In this document: one piece after another, positions 25,953 to 34,165 of the stretch
Layout of the letters: each line of letters begins with the position of its first letter
Position numbering within the stretch: position 1 is the stretch's first letter
Origin: Planctomycetia bacterium
Lineage (GTDB): Bacteria; Planctomycetota; Phycisphaerae; Phycisphaerales; SM1A02
Direction of reading: 5' to 3'
Assembly: GCA_005799495.1 (NCBI GenBank)
Contig: SYGP01000035.1
Span: 124,001-188,000, forward strand
Length of the DNA: 64,000 nt
Position numbers and translations under genes: made by a program
The notes under the pieces: model-generated
Database searches by the model: none
The model's input: only the letters and a program-made list of their open reading frames with translations
Told to the model about the DNA's origin: nothing

Positions 25953-27353
25953 TCAGGGATTCTGCGGAGCAGGCGGCTCGGCATTGGGCGGCGAAGTCCG
26001 CTCGTTCATCGACTCATCCTCGCCGCCGCGCGCGGGCGCCCTGGCTGCGGCAAGGAACTGGTTCGTTCGCAGTGGACGGCTGCCGATCGACGCATCGCGG
26101 TCGCAGCGCGTATTCGGAGTCAGCTCCGCGTCGTGCATGCGCCAGTTCTTCCAGGTACGCCGCACAGCCTGCGCAGCATCTCGCGCAGTCGACTCCGCGC
26201 GGAGAATGCGAAGCACCGATCGCTCGGTCGTGAAGGGCCGCCATCCGCCTGCAGGCACGGACTGTTCGAAGGACTCTCCTCGGCGCCGATAGACGCGACC
26301 GTCGAGACCGACGAAAAGATTGTCCCGCACCGAATCAGGTTGGAACGCATCTGAAACATCTGGCATCGGCGGTGTGATCGTGTGATCCACGGGCACATCC
26401 GCGGGGAGTGTCGGCGCTGAAGCGGTGCATGCGGCGACCCAGCGAAGACTCCATGGGTTCCACCACCAGTCCGTGCCGATGCAGGGCGGGTCGCTCGGCG
26501 CAGGAATGGGTGATGCGATCTGCCGAGCGAGTTCGGCGATGCGACTGTGCAGCGTGCCTGGTACCGCGGCAAGCGCACTGCCAAAGCGGGAAGTCTCGCT
26601 GATGTCTCGCAGGACTTCGGGTACTTCATCCGATCCAATCCATGTCCACAGCGGCGCGGTGATCGAGCGAGCTTCGAGCCACCGACCCGCGTGCAGGAGA
26701 AGGTGTCGTCCGTTCGGTTCACGCAAGAGGAGCGACGAGCTGTTGACCGCGCCCTCGAGTCGTCCTTCGATCACGCGCTCGAATGTGGGCTCGCCAAGCC
26801 AGCGAACGGCGATGGTGCCGTCGGGCGGCGGGGGATCGTTCACCTGGAGCATCAGGACCGAGCGCGTGCCGCTGCAATCGGGAAGTGGTGTTTGATCTGG
26901 GAATGACTCGGTGCGCATGACCGCGATGAGGTCGTCGAACGCGACGGTGATGGTGACGCCCGCGAGCGCGCTCGAGAGGGCCCTGTTCGCAGCTTCCGCA
27001 TGCTCGGGCGCGGTTTCGACCCGCGTGGCAGGCACCGTGATGGGGCCGATGCGAATGGTGCGCGCAGCTCTGTCAAGAACCGCGTCACCCGTAAAGTTCG
27101 CCGTGCCGCGAAAGTCGGGCACACCACGGAGGGCGCTCACTTCGATCGCCATCTTGCCGCGCACGGCAGCGCCCGTGAAGTCATCGACATGCGGTTGGCT
27201 GATGCTGACGATGGCGTCGGTCGTCTGGCGGATCCGCGGCCAGGAAAGCGCGGATTCCCGCTGCGACTGCTGCGCCCAGCCTGGCGCTGCACAGGCCAGG
27301 GCAACGATCGTGGCCCAGAGGGTGGCCCAGAGGGTGGCCCAGAGGGCAATCAT
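25953..27353 (-). CDS. Exported protein of unknown function
   Basis: 466 residues. A signal peptide contains a perfect tandem of Leu-Trp-Ala-Thr units encoded by three 12-bp repeats. It ends near ACAAPGWA-QQ (cleavage about residue 28). The mature part starts with an apparently beta-rich domain (about 35-250) with scattered Trp, followed by a less ordered Pro-rich C-terminus ending PPNAEPPAPQNP. No catalytic motif or known family is recognised. It is the last gene of a minus-strand group with a 100-residue protein, an LpxL-like acyltransferase and a coiled-coil membrane protein. Confidence 0.75.
   Translation of the reverse strand: MIALWATLWATLWATIVALACAAPGWAQQSQRESALSWPRIRQTTDAIVSISQPHVDDFTGAAVRGKMAIEVSALRGVPDFRGTANFTGDAVLDRAARTIRIGPITVPATRVETAPEHAEAANRALSSALAGVTITVAFDDLIAVMRTESFPDQTPLPDCSGTRSVLMLQVNDPPPPDGTIAVRWLGEPTFERVIEGRLEGAVNSSSLLLREPNGRHLLLHAGRWLEARSITAPLWTWIGSDEVPEVLRDISETSRFGSALAAVPGTLHSRIAELARQIASPIPAPSDPPCIGTDWWWNPWSLRWVAACTASAPTLPADVPVDHTITPPMPDVSDAFQPDSVRDNLFVGLDGRVYRRRGESFEQSVPAGGWRPFTTERSVLRILRAESTARDAAQAVRRTWKNWRMHDAELTPNTRCDRDASIGSRPLRTNQFLAAARAPARGGEDESMNERTSPPNAEPPAPQNP
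27310..27345. repeat. Three perfect 12-bp tandem repeats in a signal peptide
   Basis: The unit GTGGCCCAGAGG (plus strand) occurs at 310-321, 322-333 and 334-345 of this kilobase without mismatch. On the coding strand it encodes repeated tetrapeptides in the hydrophobic part of the signal peptide. The unit length is a multiple of three, so gain or loss of copies would keep the frame. Confidence 0.9.
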
Positions 27354-27362
27354 GGTGTGCGT

Positions 27363-27665
27363 TCAGTGAGCGCCGAAGGTGAGTTCGTCGCCCGTATTGA
27401 GGTCTACGAACTTCCAGTGAAGGGTCTTGCCCATGCGCTCGACGACGAGCCAGCCGATGTCCTCATCGCTCACCGTGAGGATCATCTGCGTCACAGGATC
27501 CTGCTGCGGTGGCAACTGCAGTTCGACACCGGGACCGAACAGCACATCGCCGCCGTTGCGGTCAGGTCCTGTGTTGAGATGGGAGAGCCGCTCTTCCAGT
27601 GACTTGCGCGATCCGAGATGGGGCGCTGGACTGGATCCGTTGGCAAGAACGACAAGTGAGCGCAT
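27363..27665 (-). CDS. Small hypothetical protein (100 aa)
   Basis: 100 residues, MRSLVVLANGSSPAPHLGSR at the start and FVDLNTGDELTFGAH at the end. It has no signal peptide or membrane segment and no recognised motif. Codon third positions are GC-rich like the neighbours. The gene fits snugly between its same-strand neighbours (9 bp downstream, 39 bp upstream), which supports it being real. The compact size with alternating hydrophobic strands suggests a small beta domain. Confidence 0.7.
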   Translation of the reverse strand: MRSLVVLANGSSPAPHLGSRKSLEERLSHLNTGPDRNGGDVLFGPGVELQLPPQQDPVTQMILTVSDEDIGWLVVERMGKTLHWKFVDLNTGDELTFGAH

Positions 27666-27704
27666 GAGAGGGAGGAAGAATACGGCGGGGCGGGAGGTGC
27701 GGGT

Positions 27705-28736
27705 TCAGATGCACACGAGCGGTTCGATGCGCTGCTCGAGCCGTTCGAGGTCCGCGCCGACCATCCAGGGCAGGCTGCGGAGTTTCTCGCGGAGCCGCTC
27801 GGGCATCGGCTTGCCGGCGCGCTCATGCGCGGGGCGACTCTTCCAGCGGCGGTGCATCCAGAGATATTGGTCCGGCGCTCGGCGTACCGCCATTTCCATC
27901 GCACGATTGAAGCGGGCGGTGATGTAGAAGAGCGGATCGGGCTGATCGCGCCAATCGCTCGGGCGGATCACATCCACCCCATCGAGTTCGTAATCGAAGC
28001 GCCCTCCGATGCGCTGCGCAGCACCGACGACGATCGGCACCTCATACCGCATGGCAAGCAGTCCGATCGACTTGTAACTCGATGCGAGTCGGCCGAAGAA
28101 CGGCACGAACATGCCGTCCTCGCCCGCATTCTGATCGGCGATGAACCCGACCCGTCCGCCGGACTCGATGATCCGCTGTACTTCGGTCGTCGCACCCCAC
28201 TTGGTCAGCACCGTCAGTCCGCGCGCCTCGCGAACGCCGCGCACCCAGCGGTCGAGCCATGGATTGTCGAGCGGTCGCGCGAGTGCATGCAGGCGGAAGC
28301 CGAGCAGTGCCAGCGTGAAGCCGAGCAGTTCCCAGTTCCCGCAGTGCCCCGTCACGAAGATGACGGGATCATTGCCCACGAGCAGCCGCAGCGATGCTTC
28401 GATGTTGCCTGTGCGCACATGCTGCGGCCAGGAGGTCGGCGTGAGGAGGCGGGGGACTGCCGTCGCCTCGACGAGGAACATCTGGAAGAGACTGCGCAGC
28501 GAATCATCGGCGAGCTTCGCCACGGCGGGCTCGTCGAGTTCAGGGAAACTGCGGCGAATGTGCCCTCGAGCGCGTTCCCGGTGCCGATTCACCAGCCGCC
28601 CGTAGAGGCTCCCGAACTGCGCAGCGGTGCGCATGTTCTGCGCAGGCGGGAACATGTGGAACGCCCCGAACAGCCCTCGAAGCGCCGCGTACTGTGCGAA
28701 CGCCGCCGCGTGATCGATGAAGCTCTGCGGTCGCAC
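27705..28736 (-). CDS. LpxL/HtrB-type lipid A acyltransferase
   Basis: 343 residues. The family HX4E catalytic pair is H131-CGNW-E136 (TGHCGNWELLGF). ARPLDNPWLDRWVRGVRE, GRVGFIADQNAG and a C-terminal QYLWMHRRWKSRP motif all match late acyltransferases, which add secondary acyl chains to lipid A at the inner membrane. There is no obvious N-terminal membrane helix beyond a moderately hydrophobic start. Together with the LptC-like and MsbA-like genes in this window it argues for lipopolysaccharide in this organism (inference). Another acyl-acceptor lipid cannot be excluded. Confidence 0.9.
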   Translation of the reverse strand: MRPQSFIDHAAAFAQYAALRGLFGAFHMFPPAQNMRTAAQFGSLYGRLVNRHRERARGHIRRSFPELDEPAVAKLADDSLRSLFQMFLVEATAVPRLLTPTSWPQHVRTGNIEASLRLLVGNDPVIFVTGHCGNWELLGFTLALLGFRLHALARPLDNPWLDRWVRGVREARGLTVLTKWGATTEVQRIIESGGRVGFIADQNAGEDGMFVPFFGRLASSYKSIGLLAMRYEVPIVVGAAQRIGGRFDYELDGVDVIRPSDWRDQPDPLFYITARFNRAMEMAVRRAPDQYLWMHRRWKSRPAHERAGKPMPERLREKLRSLPWMVGADLERLEQRIEPLVCI

Positions 28737-28743
28737 GCGCTGA

Positions 28744-30117
28744 TCAGCGCTCCGCGGAACCCGTCAGGATCTGAAAACGATTCCAGTTCAGCACGGGGAC
28801 CTGCGCCGCGCTCGCCGCGGCAACGAGAGCCTGGTAGGAGTCGTAGGCACGGCTTGCTTCGAGTTGCGCCGCATAGGCAGCGTCATCGGCACCGATCGAG
28901 CGAATCTGCGGGCGCACGGGGACGCTGCCGAGCACGATGAAGTCGATGTCGGGCGTGATGTCCGATCCGTCCACCACCACGCCGCCCCACTCGCGGATCT
29001 TGGCGCGGATGTAGTCGCTTTCGGAATCCGTGACCTTGCCATCACTGTCCACATCGAACTTCCCGTGGACGAGGAACTTGTACTGATAGTTGGGGCTGTA
29101 GACGGCATTCGCAAGCACATTGCCCTTCGCCACCGTGGCGCGCGGGGCCTTTCGGGTCACGCGGGCCGTACTCGTCGTATCGCCCACCTTGATGATCTCG
29201 ATGCTCGCGATCCCCGGGGACTGCCGATCGGTCTTGGGGTCGTACAGGATTGCCGACGGATCGGGATAGACCTCGAAGGTCATCCCAGCGCGGACTCGAT
29301 CCTTGTTGCCAAGCGAGATGAAGACCTGATCCTTCGCCGTTTGCGAGAGGTCGATGACACGCCCGTCCACCAACAGCGCAGGATCCGCAGGCTTGATGCG
29401 GAATTGGTCGACCTGCTTCTGCAGTTCCTGCACGCGTGCCGTCAAGGCTTGATTGGCGGCCACAAGGCTCGCTTGCTTCGCGCGTTCTTCCTCGATCTCG
29501 GTCGCGTATTCGGTCTTGGCACTCTCTCGCGCGGTGGCCAGTTCTGCCTTCAGTTCTTCGAGCGAGGCGAGTGTGCGTTCGGTTGCTTCGGCGTACGGTG
29601 CGATGGTTGCCTGCAATTCACGAACCTGCTCTTCGGTCACCCGTTTCGCTTCGTCCGCTTGCGCCTGAATCTGAGAGACCTCGGCCGACGCCTGTTCGAC
29701 TGCCCGCTCGAGTTCCGTCGCCTTGTTGACTGCATCCACTCGTGCCCGCTCCAGTGACTGCAGTTTCTGCTTCACCGTCTCATCCGGCTTGAGATTGAGT
29801 GCGCCACGGAGCGTCATGGCATCGCCCGATGTCTCGCCCGTCACCGCGGACATCAGGTTGGCGTTTCGTGAAACGAGGAACTCCACCAAGCTCTTGCCTT
29901 CACCCTGCGCAGCCTGCTGCGCTTGCATGCCCGCGTCCTGATCCAGATAGCCGGGCGGAACGACCGCCGCGAGATCGCGCTTCGCCTTCGCCTCCGTCGC
30001 AGCGGACTTGTTCCACTCGGTGAGCAGGTAGACGGAACTCGCCGCAGCCAAAACAAAGAGGATCACAAACACCACCAGGCCGATGAGGGGCCCGGCCGTT
30101 TTTGAGGGCATCGCCAT
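28744..30117 (-). CDS. Membrane-anchored coiled-coil protein with one EF-hand loop
   Basis: 457 residues: a transmembrane helix at about 11-33, then a long coiled coil (about 100-240, rich in Glu/Ala/Lys with EEERAKQASLVAANQAL). A C-terminal globular domain follows (about 245-457), beginning LVDGRVIDLSQTAKDQVFIS. Residues 355-366 form a canonical 12-residue EF-hand calcium loop, DVDSDGKVTDSE, with acidic residues at positions 1, 3, 5 and 12 and Gly at 6. I do not recognise the family. It probably acts in the periplasm. It is the promoter-proximal gene of the group leading to the LpxL-like enzyme, 7 bp away. Confidence 0.8.
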   Translation of the reverse strand: MAMPSKTAGPLIGLVVFVILFVLAAASSVYLLTEWNKSAATEAKAKRDLAAVVPPGYLDQDAGMQAQQAAQGEGKSLVEFLVSRNANLMSAVTGETSGDAMTLRGALNLKPDETVKQKLQSLERARVDAVNKATELERAVEQASAEVSQIQAQADEAKRVTEEQVRELQATIAPYAEATERTLASLEELKAELATARESAKTEYATEIEEERAKQASLVAANQALTARVQELQKQVDQFRIKPADPALLVDGRVIDLSQTAKDQVFISLGNKDRVRAGMTFEVYPDPSAILYDPKTDRQSPGIASIEIIKVGDTTSTARVTRKAPRATVAKGNVLANAVYSPNYQYKFLVHGKFDVDSDGKVTDSESDYIRAKIREWGGVVVDGSDITPDIDFIVLGSVPVRPQIRSIGADDAAYAAQLEASRAYDSYQALVAAASAAQVPVLNWNRFQILTGSAER

Positions 30118-30176
30118 GGAACCGCGTAGTGTCGCTCCGCGAGCGGGGTTGCGTCAAGTGGAGGATTCGGTTGCAC

Positions 30177-30205
30177 TTGCACAAGCGGACGCGATCTGCG
30201 ATACT
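30177..30205 (+). promoter_or_regulatory. Sigma-70-type promoter for rpsT
   Basis: TTGCAC (30177-30182) and GATACT (30200-30205) are separated by exactly 17 bases in the gap between divergent genes. The predicted transcript starts about 30212 and gives rpsT a leader of roughly 58 bases that contains the hairpin at 30220-30243. A second overlapping TTGCAC at 30171 is less well spaced. Confidence 0.6.
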
Positions 30206-30219
30206 CCGCGGTCCCGCTG

Positions 30220-30243
30220 ATCGACCTGCGCGTGCAGGTCGAT
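30220..30243 (+). promoter_or_regulatory. Perfect 10-bp hairpin in the rpsT leader
   Basis: ATCGACCTGC (30220-30229) and GCAGGTCGAT (30234-30243) form a perfect 10-bp stem closed by a GCGT tetraloop, 26 bases before the GTG start of rpsT and just upstream of its ACGAGG ribosome binding site. It may be the autoregulatory site for S20 or an mRNA stabiliser. Confidence 0.6.
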
Positions 30244-30269
30244 GCAGGCGGCAGACGAGGATCATTCCA

Positions 30270-30545
30270 GTGCCCAATACCGAATCAGCGAAGAAGCGAG
30301 TCCGTCAAGGCGTCGAGCGCAGCGCACGCAACCGTTGGCGCCGCACGAAGGTCAAGGATGAGACGAAGGTCTTCCTGAAGGCAGTCCACGATGGCGACAA
30401 GGCAGCAGCGGAGAAGTCCCTGCGCGCGCTGTCGGGCATGCTCGATCGCTTTGCGCTCACGCCGACCATGCACCGCAATACTGCGGCGCGTCGCAAGAGC
30501 CGTCTCGCGCGGCGACTGAACGCGATGACCGCTGCCAAGAGCTGA
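30270..30545 (+). CDS. rpsT: 30S ribosomal protein bS20
   Basis: 91 residues, highly basic, with the bS20 helical pattern: PNTESAKKRVRQGVERSARN, then FLKAVHDGDKAAAEKSLRAL and HRNTAARRKSRLARRL. It binds 16S rRNA. The start is GTG at 30270, reading MPNTESAKK. The only ATG in frame upstream (30102) would add 56 residues crossing the promoter and hairpin. ACGAGG at 30254-30260 is the ribosome binding site. A non-AUG start on rpsT is known from E. coli (UUG), where it takes part in autoregulation. Confidence 0.95.
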   Translation: MPNTESAKKRVRQGVERSARNRWRRTKVKDETKVFLKAVHDGDKAAAEKSLRALSGMLDRFALTPTMHRNTAARRKSRLARRLNAMTAAKS

Positions 30546-30572
30546 TCGAGTTCAACGTCGACCGAAGGCGCC

Positions 30573-31394
30573 ATGGCCCAGCGCAAGGCTGCGCGACGAG
30601 GTTCCGCCCCAGCGAACGGGGGGAAGGGTGGCGCGCATTCCTCCCTGGCGTCGAACGGATACTTCGAGCGTTCCAAACAGCCCCTGGAGATCCTGACGCT
30701 TGTTGCGCCGCTGATCGTCCTTTACGAGATCGGGCTGATTTTCGCACTGCGGACGCAGGGCGGGACCCTCACGAACTCAGCGCATGAAGGACTGCTTCGA
30801 CTGTTCGACAGTCTCGGCATCGATGCCGGGCGCTTCAGTCTGCCTGCGCTGGCACTGCCCGGGGTTGGCGTGATCGTGGTGTTGGTCGTCTGGCAGGTGC
30901 TGTCGCGCCGCGTGTGGACCGTTCACCTGCCCACGGTGGGAGGCATGATCATCGAGTGCGTGCTCTTTTCGCTGCCGCTGCTGGTCGCGGCGCAGATCAT
31001 CACGCGCATCTTTCCCCCCGCGGCCATGGGGGAGATGGACGGACTCGGCACCTTCGGCAAAGTGGCGATGAGCGTGGGCGCTGGTGTGTACGAAGAACTT
31101 CTGTTCCGCATGGTGCTGATCGCGCTGCTGCACACGCTGTTCGTGGACTTGCTGCGGTGGCGAGAGGCGTGGGCGCTCGGGATTTCGGTCCTCGTCGCCG
31201 CGGTGCTCTTCACGCTGTACCACCCGCTGCGATTGCCGAGCGGCGCGCTCGACCTTCGTCGCGTGGTCTTCTTCCTTGCCGCAGGCAGTGCGTTCGGTGT
31301 GCTCTATGTGGTGCGCGGCTTCGGCATCGCCGTGGGAACGCATGCGTGGTACGACATTGCGGTCGTGGTGCTGCTCGCGCCGCCGGAGCCCTGA
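30573..31394 (+). CDS. CPBP-family intramembrane glutamic endopeptidase
   Basis: 273 residues with about seven transmembrane helices after a basic 35-residue N-terminus. The family motifs are E174-E-L-L-F-R179 (EExxxR), the TLYHPL His motif and GTHAWYD near the C-terminus. These carry the catalytic Glu/His residues of the CPBP (CAAX/Abi, Rce1-like) proteases. The substrate is unknown. It lies 27 bp after rpsT and 45 bp before the LptC/OstA-like gene on the same strand. Confidence 0.88.
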   Translation: MAQRKAARRGSAPANGGKGGAHSSLASNGYFERSKQPLEILTLVAPLIVLYEIGLIFALRTQGGTLTNSAHEGLLRLFDSLGIDAGRFSLPALALPGVGVIVVLVVWQVLSRRVWTVHLPTVGGMIIECVLFSLPLLVAAQIITRIFPPAAMGEMDGLGTFGKVAMSVGAGVYEELLFRMVLIALLHTLFVDLLRWREAWALGISVLVAAVLFTLYHPLRLPSGALDLRRVVFFLAAGSAFGVLYVVRGFGIAVGTHAWYDIAVVVLLAPPEP

Positions 31395-31439
31395 GAGGCG
31401 CGAGCGCGATCCGCGCCGCGTCTACACTCGAGGTCCCTC

Positions 31440-34154
31440 ATGGAAGAGCGGACTCGGCGAAGCATGATCATCGCAGTGGCGGTTGCGCTCGCGGCAACGC
31501 TCGCCGTGGGTGCGTGGTTCATGGACCGAAATCTGGCGCCGTCGCGTCAGTCCCGCGGCGTGCCCGTGGAAGATCTCGTGGCGCCGTCTCCGCTCACCGC
31601 GGAGGAGCGTGAAGCTGCGCGTGAACGGGCCACGCAGAGCAGCAGCGTTCAGCTCGAGCAGGGAGCGTGGGTGCAGGTCGCGGCGCCCGATGGCCGCCTC
31701 GCGCAGCAGTACAGCGCGCGCAAGTTGGACCCGGAGCCGGGCGCGTTCCTGTCGATGGATGGACCGCAGACGGTCTTCTTTTTCGACGATGGTCGCGTGG
31801 CGACGCTGCGCGCGGATGCGGGGCGGGTTCGCGTGCCCAACCGCGCGCTGGAGTCTGGCGTGTTTCGCGGCGATGTCGTCATTCGCATGTACCGACCAGC
31901 GGCGGGAAAGCAGGTGGACCTCGGGAAGGACCAGCCGTCGCTGATCCTGGAATCGGAGGAGCTGGACTTCGATCAGACGCTCGGGACGATCCGCTGTCCC
32001 ACGGCATTTCGTCTCACGACCGATGTGCTGACCTTCGATGGTGAGGGGCTTGATCTGCTCCTCAGCGGTGATCGGCGCACCATCGAGCGTCTCGTGGTGG
32101 AACGCCCCCTCGGGCCGATCGTGATCGACCGACAGCGGCTCCCCGCATCGCAGGCCATGGGCGGTGAAGCCGCGCCGAGCTGGCGTGGCGATGCGCCTCG
32201 CCTGCAGCGCGCGGCTGCACCGCTCCTTCGCCGCGCGCGCTTTGGGCGCCTGCATGCTCGCTCGCTCGGGTCTCCGTGGACATCTCCGTCCGCGCAGGGT
32301 GCTGCCGAGTCTCCGTCGTTCTACCGATTGGAGCTTCACGACACCGTCGAGATCCTGCGGCAGTCGCCGAGTGATCGCGCCTGGACGCGCGGCGATCTGC
32401 TCGTCGCGGTGTTTGCCCTCGAGAACGATCTCGTCAGCGGCGGCATGGTGGATGCGCGTGGCAGTCGTGCGCCTCGCGCCGTGCAGCGCGTCGATGCGCT
32501 CCATGCCGTGCGTGCGAAGCCGATCGGCTGGCGTGGTCAACTGGCGCAGTGGGCCCTCGCCGCGACAATGCCGCGCACACGCGTGGATGACCTGCTGATC
32601 GTGCGCTACAAGGGTCGACTCGAGATGCGGCCGCTCGCTGCGGACGCACCTCGACCGCCCGCGTCCGATGCGATGATCGTGGAGGTCGATGGACAGCGAG
32701 TGGAACTTGCGAATCAGGCGGGACTGGCGCTGCGTGCGCGTTCCGTGGATATCGATGTGCGCCGGACTGCGGGCGGGCAGAGTGCGCCGCGGCACTTGAA
32801 GGCCGCGGGAGGCGTGGAGGCGACCGACGTGCTGCAGACGCTCTGGTGCGATTCGCTTGATGTCGCGTTCACCGACATGCCCGCAGCGGCGCAGGCGGCG
32901 GCTGCGGCGGATCCCGCGCTCGGCGCGGTGGAGGCATCTCAGGTCGATGCCGTGGGAGGCGTTCAAGTGCGGTTGAAGGATGGTGCCCGGATCTTCGCGC
33001 AGTCGCTCTCGGCGCAGCCGACGGCTGCCACGGCGGTCCTGCAGGGGCCTGGGCTGAGCGTGGTGCGTGCGGGCATGCTGCTTGATGGCATGCCGCAGGT
33101 GCAGGTCGCGGAGCGCGAGCGAGATGTGAAGGCGCCGGGTGGTGGCCGCGCGCGGAACTGGAAGCAGCCGATTTTTCCCGAGCAGGCGCAGGGGAAGGTG
33201 GATCCGCCGACGGTGCCCACGCAGCGCCCCGAACTCGATGCGAAGTGGAGTGGTGGCATGTCCTACCGCGACCGCGCCGCCGACGGCGCGCTGCTCGAAC
33301 TTGCGGGTGATGTGCGTGTGCGAGCGGAGCCGCGAGCGGAGGAGTTCGACGCGCTGGACGGTCAGTCGGTGCTGCTGGAGTTCGAGCCGGTCGCGAGCGG
33401 TGTTCGAGGCGGCGAAGGCGAGACTGCCGCCAGCGCGGACATGCGTGTCCGCAGGCTGGTCACGGTGGGTGATGCGCGCTTGGAGAATCAGGTGTGGGCG
33501 AACGCCGCCCGCGCGGGTGCGCCGCGGCTCTTCCAGTTGCGTTCACAGCGAGTGGAGTACGACGCGCGCAGCAGCGAACTTTCGGTGCCGGGCGCGGGCA
33601 CCGTGCTGGTGCATGTGCCCGCGGAGCTTGCGGGCGATGCCGCCGCACAGGCGAGGCAGCAGCGCGACAAGGGCATTGCCGGTGGCGGCGTGGAGGGCAC
33701 GAGCCGCTTCCGCTGGGGTGGTTCGATGGATCTCAAGCGTGTCGTCGATCAGCGATATCTGATGACGATGCAGGCGTCCGTCGAACTCGTGCGCGCGGGC
33801 GACCGGCCGGATCAGGCGTTGACGATGACCTGTGATCGACTGGAAGCGACCGTGCTACGGAGCGAACATGCCGTCGCACCTGCCGAACCGTTCTCGCTTG
33901 GCGGAAGCATCGAAGTGCAGCGCATCCGCGGTATCGGGCGCTGCTTCATCCGCACGTCAGACTACGACATCGAGTGCGAGGAGTTCGATTACAACGTCGT
34001 CACGCAGGTCGCGGAGCTGCGCGGCCGCGCGGGTCGCCTTGTGCAGGTGTTGCCCAAGGGACAGGGCGAGCCGCTCAAGGCGGCATCGATGCTGTGGGAC
34101 ATGCAGTCGGGACGGATCCGGGTGCGTGCAGGATCCGGCGGGGCTGGGCTGTGA
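31440..34154 (+). CDS. LptC/OstA-like lipopolysaccharide transport protein, very large
   Basis: 904 residues with one N-terminal membrane helix (about 9-28). The region at about 65-200 reads like LptC: QQYSARKLDPEPGAFL, ATLRADAGRVRVPNRALESG, FRGDVVIRMY. At least one later segment resembles the LptA/OstA jelly-roll (LFQLRSQRVEYDARSSELSV, about 695-720), again near the C-terminus (CEEFDYNVVTQVAELRG). LptC and LptA form the periplasmic bridge carrying LPS from the inner to the outer membrane. Here the bridge seems merged into one chain about five times LptC length. The assignment rests on motif feel, not a profile search. Confidence 0.68.
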   Translation: MEERTRRSMIIAVAVALAATLAVGAWFMDRNLAPSRQSRGVPVEDLVAPSPLTAEEREAARERATQSSSVQLEQGAWVQVAAPDGRLAQQYSARKLDPEPGAFLSMDGPQTVFFFDDGRVATLRADAGRVRVPNRALESGVFRGDVVIRMYRPAAGKQVDLGKDQPSLILESEELDFDQTLGTIRCPTAFRLTTDVLTFDGEGLDLLLSGDRRTIERLVVERPLGPIVIDRQRLPASQAMGGEAAPSWRGDAPRLQRAAAPLLRRARFGRLHARSLGSPWTSPSAQGAAESPSFYRLELHDTVEILRQSPSDRAWTRGDLLVAVFALENDLVSGGMVDARGSRAPRAVQRVDALHAVRAKPIGWRGQLAQWALAATMPRTRVDDLLIVRYKGRLEMRPLAADAPRPPASDAMIVEVDGQRVELANQAGLALRARSVDIDVRRTAGGQSAPRHLKAAGGVEATDVLQTLWCDSLDVAFTDMPAAAQAAAAADPALGAVEASQVDAVGGVQVRLKDGARIFAQSLSAQPTAATAVLQGPGLSVVRAGMLLDGMPQVQVAERERDVKAPGGGRARNWKQPIFPEQAQGKVDPPTVPTQRPELDAKWSGGMSYRDRAADGALLELAGDVRVRAEPRAEEFDALDGQSVLLEFEPVASGVRGGEGETAASADMRVRRLVTVGDARLENQVWANAARAGAPRLFQLRSQRVEYDARSSELSVPGAGTVLVHVPAELAGDAAAQARQQRDKGIAGGGVEGTSRFRWGGSMDLKRVVDQRYLMTMQASVELVRAGDRPDQALTMTCDRLEATVLRSEHAVAPAEPFSLGGSIEVQRIRGIGRCFIRTSDYDIECEEFDYNVVTQVAELRGRAGRLVQVLPKGQGEPLKAASMLWDMQSGRIRVRAGSGGAGL

Positions 34155-34165
34155 ACGCGGCGCGT

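Noticed and set aside
31422-32966. 514-codon minus-strand frame
   Set aside because: Shadow of the LptC/OstA-like gene; His/Arg-rich, no recognisable domain.
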